Source of the DNA: Calliopum simillimum
Taxonomy: Eukaryota; Arthropoda; Insecta; Diptera; Lauxaniidae
NCBI GenBank assembly: GCA_951812925.1
Contig: OX638372.1
Coordinates: forward strand, 50,991,722-51,055,721
DNA: 64,000 nt
Direction of reading: 5' to 3'
The translations under genes were made by a program, and so were the position numbers. Every line of letters begins with the position of its first letter. Position 1 is the first letter of the stretch. Positions 45,623-56,994 of the stretch are shown in pieces. The notes under the pieces are model-generated. The model was not told where the DNA came from and did no database searches. It was given only the letters and a program-made list of their open reading frames with translations.

Positions 45623-47703
45623 AACGACTTATTTTTTCCACAGAGCCAGTTGTAACCTTTCATGGATTCTGTGATGCCTCCAGCTTAGCCTATGCTGCAG
45701 TCATTTATTGTCGAAAAACGTCAGCAGATGGACAAGTGTCAACTAACATCGTCATATCTAAAACCAAGGTGGCTCCAATGGCCTCACTTTCAATTCCCAG
45801 GCTGGAACTTTGTGCAGCGTATTTGTTAACTCAACTGTTTGAATATTTAGCATCTGTCATTAACTTGAAATTAAATGAAGTGGTTTGCTGGTCTGATAGC
45901 AAAACCGTTTTAGCCTGGTTGTCTTCACATCCATCGAAGTGGAAAACTTTTATTAGTCATCGAACATCCTACATCTTAGAAACTGTTCCCAGTGCGCAAT
46001 GGCGATATGTTCCCAGCAAACAGAATCCAGCCAATGCTGCTAGTAGAGGTGTAAGATCCAGCTTCTTAATTAATGATAAATTATGGTTTAATGGTCCATC
46101 GTGGTTGCTTATGGAGGAAAATTGGTGGCCACTATCCGAATCTCAGGATAATATTACAAGTGAAGAACTTCGTCCAGTAAATCATGTGGCTCTAGCTTCA
46201 GCTACTTACGATCCGGACTCCGTTAGCAGAATAAACAACAGAATTTCCAGTTGGGCTAAAATGGTGCGAGTACTAGCTTACTGCATACGATATGTCAACA
46301 TTCTCAAAAATAAGTGCAGAGACACCTCACCTCTCAAAGTCAAAGAACTTAAGTTTGCTGAACTAAAATTGTATAAATACTATCAAGCGGTTGACTTTTT
46401 TGAGATTATGTCGTCTATTCAGCAAGGTCAAGCTACCCTAACTAACAAAAAACTACGGAAACTTTCACCATTCGTGGATGCTGATGGGCTGCTGCGTGTT
46501 GGCGGAAGATTAACTAAAGCTGACCTACCTTATGACAGTCAGCATCAAATAATTCTTCATAAAGACAGCCCAATCGTTCGGAAAATTGTTCACGATTTGC
46601 ACGTGAAAAATCTTCATAGCGGAATTACTTTGTTGTTCGCTACACTGCGGCAAAAATATTGGATAATTGGTGCTCGTGAAATTGTTAAAACTGTAATTCG
46701 CCAGTGTGGAGCTTGCACTCGCTTTAGTGCACGAGCTCAAGAGCAACTTATGGGCGACTTGCCCAAATTTCGTGTCAACGCTGCCTTTCCATTTTACGAA
46801 GTTGGATGCGACTATGCTGGGCCTATATTGTATAAGCAGCACAGTGGCAGAAAGGCCCCGAAAGTCAAAGCATATGTTGCAGTCTTTATCTGCTTAGTGA
46901 CCAAAGCTGTTCACCTAGAACTTGTCTCCGATTTGAGTACCGATGCCTTCTTAGCCGCTCTCGATCGATTTGTTGCTAGACGTGGTCTGTGTGGTCATAT
47001 ACACAGCGATAATGGAACTAATTTTCAAGGAGCTGCCAGAAAGCTGAATGAAATTCACAAAATGGTAACTTCTTTTGAATCTAATAATGATATTTCGAAT
47101 TTTTTATCTTCAAAGGGTATTCAGTGGCACTTCATACCACCAAATACGCCACATTTCGGTGGGTTATGGGAGTCTACAGTCAAGTCTATGAAGTTTCATC
47201 TAAGAAGAACTATGGGTCAAGCTACACTAAACTTTGAGGAATTATCAACTCTCCTAGCTAGAATTGAGGCTATATTAAATTCGAGGCCTTTAGTCCAAGC
47301 TGATTCTGATGACGTCTCCTATATAACGCCTGGACATTTCTTAGTTGGAAGGCCCCTGAACTCGTTGCCAGAAGCAGACATAACTCATCTCAAAACTGGG
47401 TTATTATCTAAATGGAGATTGGTTCAACAATTAACTCAATATTTTTGGTCTCGCTGGTCAACTGATTATTTGCTGTCACTTCAACCAAAATCTAAATGGT
47501 TGAAAGAAAAATCTAATCTAATTATTGGTGACGTCGTCCTGATACGTGAAGATAATCTACCTCCCGCTTGCTGGAAACTTGGCCGTGTAATCGAAACCCA
47601 TGCTGGATCCGATGGGCTCGTCAGAGTTGTCACTATCAAAACTGAGAATTCAACTTTCAAGAGGCCAGTTGCTAAACTTCATCAATTGCCAAAGGAATGT
47701 TGA
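45599..47703 (+). pseudogene. BEL RNase H and integrase part of pol
   Basis: Continues in the next frame from about 45600. The first ATG is at 45736, but coding similarity begins earlier (VTFHGFCDASSLAYAAVIY at 45652). RNase H shows CWSDSKTVLAWL (45888). The integrase has a zinc-binding HH-CC region (HSGI..., RQCGACTRF at about 46614-46720) and a catalytic core with D in GCDYAGP, D in HSDNGTNF and E in FGGLWESTVKS. The C-terminus carries the Pao-type GDVVLIREDNLPP and WKLGRV motif. Stop TGA at 47701. Confidence 0.9.
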
Positions 47704-47726
47704 ACGCCGTTCAAGGCTGGCGGTTA

Positions 47727-48048
47727 TGTTTATGAAAAATATTAAGTTTTATCCTAAGTTTATTTGACTAGAATTTGAATTCTTTAATTTTGAAAATTTT
47801 GCTATTTAATAATTTAGTTTACACCGCCACTGGTTGTTTTTTCTACTATTTAAAGAACCGTAAAATCATTCGAGTAATTCTTCTTTCTATTTTGCTTTTC
47901 ACCTAACTGTTAAATCATACGATTCTAATACTCTCAGTGGCGCATAGCAATGTAACATTTTAAGCTAGTCATAAGAAATTTGACAAAAATAAATTAGTCT
48001 GTTATGAAACGTTAAACTCAACGCAACTACTTAGTTTGTTCTTAGACA
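47727..48048 (+). repeat. Right LTR of BEL/Pao element, 322 bp
   Basis: Same TG...CA boundaries and length as the left LTR, and identical by eye. A G-rich stretch AAGGCTGGCGG lies just upstream and is the polypurine-tract candidate. GAGTA follows at 48049. Confidence 0.95.
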
Positions 48049-48053
48049 GAGTA
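48049..48053. repeat. Target site duplication GAGTA, right
   Basis: Matches the GAGTA before the left LTR exactly. Confidence 0.9.
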
Positions 48054-48173
48054 TATAACATTTTTTTATCAAAAGAAGGGAAGAAAAACAACAGAAATTT
48101 GTTTAATATGCAAACTTTAAACCTCAAAATCAAATAAGTCTACATCAGTTAAGTAAACATCATATCGGTCAAA

Positions 48174-48247
48174 AGCCTAGTTGTCTAACGTCTCGTGTAC
48201 GAAAGAGTAATACCCCGGGAGTCTGAGTTCGACTTCCGGCCGGGCTA
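48174..48247 (+). ncRNA. tRNA-like degenerate module inside the TA element
   Basis: A 74-base stretch starting AGCCTAG and ending CCGGGCTA. The two ends pair as a 7-bp acceptor-like stem with one mismatch and one G-U, leaving an A at the discriminator position. AGTTCGACTTC matches the pol III B box at 9 of 11 positions, with a TTCGACT T-loop. The A-box region (TAGTTGTCTAACG) is weaker, the T stem pairs poorly, and no anticodon can be assigned. It is probably a tRNA-derived SINE-like piece rather than a working tRNA gene. Confidence 0.35.
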
Positions 48248-48777
48248 GTAATTTTTTTTTCTTTTTTGTTATTTTGTTTTTTTTAATTAAAAATAAGCGC
48301 TTCACCCTGTTTTCTTTTTTTTTATAAGCAGCATTAACATTATTAAAAGCGAATCCGTTTTGAATTCGTTTTTGATGTACGTCACAGGTTCGAAACGGAT
48401 CCATAAAAGAAGAAAAAACGATTCGTTTTTTTTTTAGGAATGCTTCCCGCAAACGGATCAGTAACGGATACGTAACGGATTCCGTAACGGATAAAAATAA
48501 CGAAAATATGAACCCGTTACGGATCCGAAACGAGTCCGTTTGGCACACTGGGTAATTTAATTACCTTTAATATGACATATAATATATTTGAATACAAATA
48601 TTATTTCCTGAGATATTTGTATTTAAATGGAACTATCTTTTTTTTTTGGTCCGAAAACCGAAAATGACCGATATCTCGAAAACGACACGAAAAAAAAAAA
48701 ATAATACGATTTTCGGAATCAGCAGCCCATTTTACATATGAAATGGATAGTGGCATTCACTGGGAGATTTGGCTGTT

Positions 48778-49608
48778 GCATACATAGTGTTATCGAAGAT
48801 CCAAGAACTACCCAGGAAATCATTGCTGAAGAACTGGGCTTGAATGCCATGGCTGTATCGCGAATATTAAAAAATGATCTGGGATTCACGAAGAAATCTA
48901 CATGATGGGCTCTTAGAATTTTAAGTGATGCTCAAAAAGAGGCACATGTGCGTTTTGCTAAGTATTTTCTTGAAAAATTCAAAAACGATAAGTCTAACAC
49001 TTTCAAAAAAAATTGTAACAGGTGATGAAGTACGACCCTGAAACCAAACAACAATCCGTGGTATGGAGCCCAGAAATTGCAAATCCACCTGTTAAAGCAA
49101 AGCAACAAAAGTCAGCAACAAAAGTAATGATGTCAGCTTACTTCACCAGAGAGAAAGTTGTAGCTGCTATTACTTTGGAAAAAGGTCAGACGGTTACTGC
49201 TAAGTGATATAATGAAACCTGCTTACCAAAAGTTTTCCAAAATTCATTAGGAAAACGCCAAAAAAAGGAGCTACGCCGCTACTTTTTACATCACGATAAT
49301 GCGCCAGCGCACACTGCTAAACGACCGATTTTATTGCGCTTTCAGGTATGGAAGAAATTCGTCCAGCACCTTATTCACATCTAGCGCCTTGTGATTTCTG
49401 GTTGTTTCTAAAAATAAAAAAAAATTTGAGAGGGAGATTCTTCAACAGCAATGAGGAGATACTCGTAATAAATGCGGTTAATGATGATATTGTAAAACTG
49501 CAAAAAGCCGATTTTGAAGACTGTTTTTCAAGATGGACTTATCGACTTAAAAAATGTATCAAAATAAATGGCGATTACGTTGAAAAAAAACAAACAGATG
49601 AAGAATAA
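48778..49608 (+). pseudogene. Decayed mariner-superfamily transposase
   Basis: Helix-turn-helix part (TQEIIAEELGLNAMAVSRIL), QKEAHVRFAKYF, YDPETKQQSVVW, RRYFLHHDNAPAHTAK with a catalytic-type aspartate, then YSHLAPCDFWLFLKIKKNLR and CIKINGDYVEKK at the C-terminus. Stops and shifts occur near 48902, 49206 and 49340. The N-terminal residues are missing, and the preceding sequence is the foldback terminus at 48764. Inactive. Confidence 0.85.
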
Positions 49609-50879
49609 AGTTATAAATTTAAAAAATTTTTAATCCATTGTTTTCATCTTACACGTATATATGTGAAGGTGAAATGCGAATTACCTTTTACTTCCGAATC
49701 GTTGTTCTCTATGGCAATGGAGATGCTTTGCTTGACACGCAAATATGCTGCAGTCATGTGACAATGGACACGTTGATGTTCTGCGAAACACAGAGGTGGT
49801 TGGCCAATGATGGTACCGATGACAATATTGGCGGTGATGGCGATGATCGGTGCAAGTGGCGTACTTGCTGCAAGCTGGTGGCAATGGTCAAATGCATCAA
49901 AAATTGATGTTCTTCGTTTTTCACATGAAGCCTTCGAGTGAACTTCGTGAGTCCCAGAAAACTATCAGTTGAGGCTAGTTAACAGTCTTCCACAGATGTT
50001 TTCCCTCTAGTATTCCTAGATTTTTTTTTCACAGAATTTTCAAACCCCCAAATTCAAGGTGAATAAAATACACAGGGGTTGGCTGATTTCGGAAAGAATC
50101 TTTCTTAAGTTCAATAGACTCTTTGATGGCTCAACTCAACACACAATCATTTTCAGCAACATGTAAATAAAGCGATTGCGGTCAGCTGATTAAACTGCAT
50201 TAACGCTCAACATGTCGCTGAATCATCCATCCATCTATTTATGAAAAAATTAATTTATACCCATAATTAAAATCGTGCATCCAACATCGCTTTTGGTGGA
50301 TTTGAAGCCAAGCATATTTACTTTGCTGTTGCAGCTGCTGCCTTATACAACATACTAACGTGCATATGCACTGACATACTGACACAATGTCAAAGTGTCA
50401 AAGTGTTAATTTAATTAACCAACATCATACGGACGGACGGGCGTACGACTTGAGTGTTATTGACAGTCAAAATATTTACTACTTGCAAGTGCTTTGTGGT
50501 CATTTAAATTTATTTGCTGTTGCTGATGCTGTTGATTGCTTTTTTATTTGCTCAGTGATGATGGTCAATGTTTGGTTAGTGGTCGGTGGTAAGGCTTGGT
50601 TGCATTAACAGCGATGACATTGAAGAAAATCGTGAGTTAACGATGGACGGCCACTAAGTAACGCCTCTATTGCTAGATATTATTCTTAAAAGAATAAAGC
50701 ATCAATAGAGTACATCAAGGTATTTGGATGTATTTATTCATAAAAAGAGCTTATCTATTAGATAACTGTTTTCAGGATACTTCGAAAAGTCTCAACAAGG
50801 TTGATTGGTGTCAAAAAGTATCGAATAATATTTAAAAATTTCGACAAAAAGTAACATAATAGTATCAAATCATTAAAAA
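49609..50879. other. Repeat-poor island, possible regulatory DNA
   Basis: Composition is more balanced than the surroundings, with no inverted repeats. Words such as GCGGTCAGCTGATTAAACTG, GTTGCAGCTGCTGCC, and a GATGGCGATGATCGG-type stretch recall fly non-coding conserved DNA. ORFs at 49638, 49681 (-) and 50387 lack conserved-looking domains and overlap on both strands, so no gene is called. Confidence 0.35.
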
Positions 50880-50940
50880 AACTAGTGAGGGTGCTATATT
50901 TGGACTGGCCAAAACTGAAATACCCTACACCGCACAGTGG
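50880..50940. mobile_element. Left terminus of a CTAGTAAGGGTG-family element
   Basis: AACTAGTGAGGGTGCTATAT, TTTGGACTGGCCAAA and AAATACCCTACACCGCA match the left end of the element at 59172. No matching right arm is seen, so it is a solitary end. Confidence 0.65.
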
Positions 50941-53900
50941 CGACATCTGGCATTTCTCGTTGCAAAAATCATAACTTCTGAACCATTTAATATATTTTAA
51001 TTTTGTTTTCGGTTATGGATAGAAAATTCTTGTTACTATTACTACCCTGAATTTTATTCAGATTGCATTGTAGGTTTTGTTGAAGTATAATTTTCTGTAA
51101 ATTACATTGTTAGGAAAATCTCGGAATGGCCAAATATTTCAGAAACTGAACGTTAAATCAAAAAATAAAAAAATATGTATCCAATAATTTTTAAAGATCT
51201 ATTCAACAATATGAAATTTGACCCCCTGTCACCTCCCGACGAGGGTGGGGTGGGGGAAAGTTCAAAATTTTAAATGGAATCCCCCTTTTTTATTGGAGTT
51301 TCGAATTCTACGTAAAAAAGTATCAAAATTTTGTCCGAGACATTTTTTGTTATCCGGCCTAGATGGCGCTGTAATCAACGAAAACAAAATTAAAAATACA
51401 AACTTCTGTACCAAAAACTTCGTGAAATTAGCTTTTTAATCCATAGTTTTCGCCATAAAAGAGGCTCTTACACAAAGAGTTGCAAGTAAAAGCATACAGT
51501 TTTTGGAGTGCATGGTAAGAGATAAGCACTAATTAGTTGTGTAGCAAGCCGAGTCTTACGAAAAGCACAGTTTGTTTTTAAACTCAAGCCAAAGCTTAAA
51601 ACTACGCAGAAAGCTATGTCTTAAAAAAAAATTCATAAAAAATAAAAACTATTGAAGAAACTAATTTTTTTGATACCTAGTTTTATAAGACAAGACTAGT
51701 AATGCTTTAAGTGAAAGAAAAATCATCTTTCTTTAACCGTTTGCCAAATATTCAACCTAAATTTGAAAAATTTTCTTTTAAAAAATTTAATTTTTTCGCT
51801 AACTTCAAAATTTACTCAAATTTGAGAGGCTGTAAAAACCAAAATAATAGCCCGAATGGGTTAAAAATTTTCGAATTCTTTAGCTCCTAATATTTTTCTA
51901 TCCAATGGCAATATCATATTTGTAAAAGAGACTCATTCGAAATTGATTTTTGCAAAGGTTTTTCGTAGAATGACGTCATGAGTCGACTTTGACCAGCTCT
52001 ACAATAAGAATCATTTTTTCAAATGAATTAAAATTTTATATTCTTAAGTACTGAGCATTTGTTTATCGAACTGCATCATTAGATTTGCGAATTTCTACCA
52101 CACCAAAATTGATTTTCGCAACCACTTTTAAGAAATGTTGCCATTGTGCACCGTAGCAGTTTTAAAACTTTGCTTGTGCGGAAAGTGCCACACCTTAATG
52201 TCTGAATTCACCCTGTTCTTGCTGTGAACTTGTTTTGACTATTCTTAGTGTCTGTTTAAAATTTGGTTGCATTTGCTAAAATAGCGCTTGCACTTTGGCA
52301 TTTTGAAAAAGTTGCTTGGATAGGAGTTACTATGCCCTCTTCTTCAAATCCACCTAGTTCTTTGATTTGATTTTACTATTTCTAGTGTTTTTACGAAATT
52401 TGGTTGCGTTATACCGCCATTTGTGCGGTAAAGTGTTGCCAAGCAAAAAAGAAAAAATATTCTGACAGCTGATAATTTAAGGTTAGTAAAAATGTATTAA
52501 AACGCTGTAACATACCCTGAAAATGTTAAACTTTTGTGCTGTCATAAAGATTTGCATCGGAAAACATTAGGTGTACTAGACACTTGAAATTTAAAAGATA
52601 ACGTATGATTTAGATTTTATTTTTTATGAAATTATATAACATATGTATATAATTTTATTTTTTATAAAAAAGATTTATTAAAAAAATCTAGGTTTTCATT
52701 TATAAATTATTTCTTAAATGTTTTACAATTAAACACGTCATATATCCGTATAATTAATTGATAGAAGGAAGTAATTAAACACTACGTGTTCACTTTGCGG
52801 GTCGTATGAAATTTAAATGAGTTTTGTACTTGTGATTATAGCTGATTTTAATTCTTACAAATAAAACATTCAATAATCTCTTATTTAAGCCTTAATTTTT
52901 AATAGAAGCTCGCTTAAGACAATAGTTTAAATTAAAAACGTACCTTCAATTAAAACTTTTATGTTTTAAAAAACTATTGTAATTAAAAATGTATTTATCT
53001 ATGAGTATGTACATATGTGACATGTCGCTATATACAAATGATAAAGTTATGGTAGTGATTTTGTACTTACCTCATTAATTGATTCTATAGTTGAATTTTA
53101 AAAGGTCAAAAAGTTTCGTAGCCTCTAGAAAGCCTATAATAGAATTGGTGGAAGTTATAATCTGTGACAACTGTGTTTTCGGTTAGCCATGCAATGACTT
53201 TCGCCGAAGCTTTTATTGAGCGGAGGATGAGGCTTGTCTCACTCTCTGAAGAAGCATGTTTAAATGTGTGAGAGTTACATTTTCTTAAATCCAACGACCT
53301 CTGAAAACTAAGTTTATGTTTTTTTTTCATTTTTCCAATGTATCAAAATGCAATAAATTCGGTCTCAATGTGCTCTATTGCAATATCAAAACACAAAAGA
53401 AGATTATTATGAGTTTACAAAAGAGTAAACGCTTTGAAATTGTTAATAGAAAGATAGCATATTTACGATCAAGGGACAAGAAGCTATAGAAAGATCTATG
53501 TAGACAATATAATAAACATCAAGCGTACCCACCTATTTGTATATACCTCATTACTCCAAAGTCCGAACTAGTCATTTCTTGTTTTTTTTTTTTTTTTTAA
53601 TTGTCGTCGCAATTATCACTCGTCCTTGAAATGAAAGTGAATGCTCTTTCGATTTATTTTAAATTTTTTCTTTTAATTTTTATGTCTCAAATCAGAAATA
53701 TTTTTTTACGTTTTTCTTTTTTCTTAAGAAAAAATTGTGATAACCAATGGTGCGACATAAATGCACGTAGTGAAATTTAAATCCAGATTTTTTGGGCCCG
53801 TGCAAAAAATCTAAAGTTCAAAAGTTAATCTTCGTTATCTATGAAATAGTAAACGCCTAAGGTGCAATACGCTATTTTTTTTTTGTTGTTTAATTGTCTA

Positions 53901-54559
53901 CAAATTAAAATAAATTTGCTAAAACTTTGTCCTCACTACGCGCACTTGACGATTAATATTAGCGTTTTTTTTTACGAAAAATGTAAAAAAATAATAAATA
54001 TTAAAATATTAAAAAAAAATTATTAAACGTTTGCAGGAGCGGATTTATGCTATGAGCTTGCAAAAAACTATTATGATTTTATTTTGATGTTCGATTTTGT
54101 TTTATAAATATATGTATACGATAGAGACTACTTTTAAAAGACTTCTTTTTAAAAATTTAAAAATCGCATGAGAGAAAAATGACACATGGAAAATAGCATG
54201 CAATAAAAATATCATGCGATAAAAAATCAAATGCCTTAAAAGAAGTTTGGGATAACTATTTAAAAAATAAAAAAAAAAAACATTTAGAATAAGTGAGATC
54301 CCATTTGTTCTTAAAACAGTTTATGGTAGTTACACGTTTTCCATCAGATGCCGAGCTTCCTTGAAGAATAAACGTATGAATATTTAATGTGGAAACAAAA
54401 GAAATGTAACAAACTATTTCAGAGCTGATCTGTAGAATTTGTGTCAATATGGAGAAAAGAGTGTCCCATAATTCACGCAAGATTTGAATCAAATAGAAAA
54501 TTTTATTTTTCAATCAATTAATTAATTTTTTTTGAAACATGAAGTACACAGAAAAGGGC
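50941..54559. other. AT-rich intergenic DNA, no gene seen
   Basis: I find no coding sequence or clear terminal repeat over these 3.6 kb. Short ORFs (51218, 53106 -, 54256 -) have no recognisable features. Confidence 0.35.
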
Positions 54560-55434
54560 CTACTTATCACACGAAAAATTGTCACAAATAGAAAGCCTGG
54601 CTTAAACGCACAGTTGGTCAAATAAGCGAAACAACTCTTTGAGTAGAATTCCGACACTTCAATGCGAGATATTGCTGTAATTACAGGTACCTCGTAATCT
54701 ACTTTACAAAGACTAAAAAAGCGTAAGCTGAAGATCTACAGATTTCAAAAAGTATCAGATCGTACCGATGAAAAGCAGTCGGAGGCTTAAAAGCGAGCTC
54801 GAAAGTTATTTGAAGGTTACCTGACTAAATTTGACTGCAGCGAAATGGACGATACAACACTCGTTAAGGCAGATTTCAAACAGCTATCGGGACACGAATG
54901 TTGCACCTGTGCGGAGGAGAGGCAGATGCATAGCAAAATTAAAGCAAAGAAAATCACAAAATTTCCCAAGCATTATATGGTCTGCCAGGCCATATCCACC
55001 TGCATTCTGAGAAGCATTTTTTTTTTGTAACACCGGGCACAAGGAATTCGAAAATTTTTATTGGCGAGTGTCTTGGAAAACGTTTTTTGCCATTTATTTG
55101 TGGACACGAAGGTACTGTAATATTCTAGCCTGATTTAGCCACCTCTCATTACACTTAAGTCACCATAGAGTAGAACAAGAGCCAACATGAACATTTTGTT
55201 CCAAAAAGGGCGAAACCACTTAACTGCTTATTGCTTGGACCTTTTGAGGGATATTGGATTTTAATGAAATTGGATATTCGAAAGAGTAATACTGCTGCAA
55301 AAAAATTACAAGATTTCAGTAATAAGTGGAGATGGTCGTACGGTACTCGCGACGAAACAACTGGGCACATCTTTATGAAGGGCCTTAAGAAAAAAGTACA
55401 ATACTTTACAGAAAGAAAAAAAACTTGTTAATAG
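54560..55434 (+). pseudogene. Decayed Tc1-like transposase (DD41D-like)
   Basis: Fragments in order across shifted frames: a helix-turn-helix-like start near 54600-54760 (KKRKLKIYRFQKV), then MDDTTLVKADFKQL (54845), KFPKHYMVCQAIS (54960), GECLEKRLLPFICGHEG and PDLATSHYT. These are characteristic of an insect Tc1-like lineage with VKADFKQL and the ..VMFWPDLA.. motif. Multiple stops and frameshifts are present and no terminal repeats were found. Confidence 0.75.
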
Positions 55435-56679
55435 TTCTGAGGATATTTATATTGGTTATACTACTTATTAATAAAAAAAAAAAAAAATAGAAAAAAAAAT
55501 TCATAGGGTATTTTTTATTAAAGAAAACCAAAGTATCAAATTTTTCTGGACCAGTCCTTAGGAGCACATCGCATACGCACTCTTTCGTAGAAATTTGCCA
55601 GGACCATTTTGCATAAATGTGGCTGCATTCCGTTGATGCAGAGTGGAATCTCATTTTTTAAACACATTTGATAAGTTATCGGCTGTCAAGTTGTTTTTTT
55701 GGTTGGAAACGCTTCACCGCACAGGTGGCGGCAAACTCAAATCTTGCGTGAATAATGTGACATCCCTCGCGTTGCATACTTTGCTCCTTTCCAAAAATAG
55801 CTGTGCTTTAGACACAGCGTGTTATCACAGTGCTAACACATTATGTATGTGTTACCCTTTTTTATAGATATTATAATGGGAAGTGCTGCAGAGAGCTGGT
55901 TCCATCAGTTCGTATATTTTCGCGCAGCACTTGGGCGTTTCATCAGGCCCAACTTAATTGCGTTGCAACGCTGTTTGGTAGAATTGAATATTTTAGCAGT
56001 TTAAGCCAAAAACGAATGTTCTCATCTCTATAACAAGCACTTTCAGCTATTGAATGCTAATTGCTGAAGAGTCCTTGAACATAATTAAGTCTACTATTGA
56101 TAACAATGTCACATTTTTTTTTTGTATCGTTCTAGAAGCTTTGGCTTTTTTTAGTGCAACTTTTAACCTTAGTTCATTATTTAATTAAATTGAATTCAAG
56201 TGCATAAGTTCTAATGCGCAATTAATGAAGAGCTACAACATACTTCAGTTCATAAAAAAGAACCTACTTTTAAGAATTTTTATGAAATGTCTATAAATGT
56301 TGCTATCAATGCAACAACATTTAGTTTATATACGCAATTACAATATACATATATGTAAAGAAATAAGTTAGTGGAACAAAGTGCTTGAATAGTTAATAGT
56401 CCAAGCCTTCATAAGAACACTAAACACTAGACATTTGACCAATTGATAACTTAATGAAAAATTACGTAGCAGAACGTGCGGCCATTTATATTCAATTGGT
56501 ATGGCAAATATTTACTTTTTGATAAAAATGAAGAGGCAAATATTGTCTGGAAATCGTATAATCAGAATAATTATGTCAGCTAATAAAATTCCAGTTTTTA
56601 CGTTTGAGTTTTTTATATTTAAAAAACTGAATGGGAGGGATAAACAGGTGGAGCAAAAGTAGTAGTTCATAATATATGA
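55435..56679. other. Intergenic DNA, no gene seen
   Basis: Poly(A) runs near 55472 and no supported exon. The ORFs at 55643 and 55830 overlap and have no recognisable domain. Confidence 0.35.
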
Positions 56680-56710
56680 TCTGTCCTTTATGGTCTTTAG
56701 TAGGTATATA

Positions 56711-56963
56711 ATATCGTCGGGTAAAAACTACAACTAGACATCTACATTTTTTGATATTTTGAGTTAAGTATACAGAAACATGAAGAAAAAATAACATTAC
56801 GTCTTAGTCTAGTAGGTTTTTTGAAATGTAGTCACCAGCCAATTTTATGTAAGAAAATTTCAAAATCTTACACAAAAATTAAGTTTAAAAAAAAACTTAA
56901 AAAGCGTCTCTCTCAAAACAATAAAAATTTAGATGTCTATTTGTAGCTTTAACCCGACGATAT
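56711..56963. mobile_element. MITE of the ATATCGTCGGGTT family, copy 2
   Basis: The ends ATATCGTCGGGTAAAAACTA and AGCTTTAACCCGACGATAT are inverted over about 40 bp. The 253-bp unit aligns along its length with 6186-6448. It lies in the minisatellite. Confidence 0.85.
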
Positions 56964-56994
56964 ATGGTCATGGTCAATAAAACATGGTTTATGG

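Larger units (their letters stand above)
41853..48048 (+). mobile_element. BEL/Pao LTR retrotransposon, nearly intact
   Basis: A 6196-bp element with LTRs at 41853-42174 and 47727-48048, a primer site after the left LTR, gag-pol in the order gag, protease, RT, RNase H, integrase, and a perfect GAGTA duplication. Identical LTRs point to a recent insertion. Two apparent single-base frameshifts (near 42640 and near 45600) interrupt an otherwise open gag-pol. It is nested in the TA-flanked element in the right arm of the foldback element. Confidence 0.95.
41269..48552. mobile_element. TA-flanked inverted-repeat element, split by a BEL retrotransposon
   Basis: The ends CCCAATGTGCACAAAAACGG and CCGTTTGGCACACTGGG are inverted with TA on both sides. 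The uninterrupted site can be read in the opposite foldback arm (TTTGTAGGTAATTTAATT equivalent), which confirms the insertion. The arms are rich in GGATCCGTTTCGAA and AACGGATCCGTAACGG words. The outer parts total about 1.08 kb. Both arms contain a tRNA-like B box. The BEL element lies in the middle. Confidence 0.8.
40161..48764. mobile_element. Foldback element, copy 2, host to nested insertions
   Basis: The left arm (40161-40938) runs from GCTGATTCCGAAAATTG through CGTGTCGTTTTCGAGATATC to GAGGAATATTTTTGTAGAAA. The right arm (41024-41268 plus 48555-48764) is its reverse complement and ends in the terminal block GGATAGTGGCATTCACTGGG. With the insertions removed the element is about 1.3 kb. The right arm lacks a piece matching about 40470-40840. 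Position 40939-41019 holds a tiny TTAA element at the symmetry centre, and 41269-48552 a TA-flanked element. No transposase of its own is seen. Confidence 0.8.

Noticed and set aside
48174..48247. Functional tRNA gene
   Set aside because: A poor T stem, weak A box and no clear anticodon arm make a working tRNA unlikely. It is kept only as a tRNA-like module.
49638..49907. 89-codon ORF with several cysteines in the repeat-poor island
   Set aside because: Cysteines are not in a regular pattern, there is no signal peptide, and an equally long ORF runs on the opposite strand.
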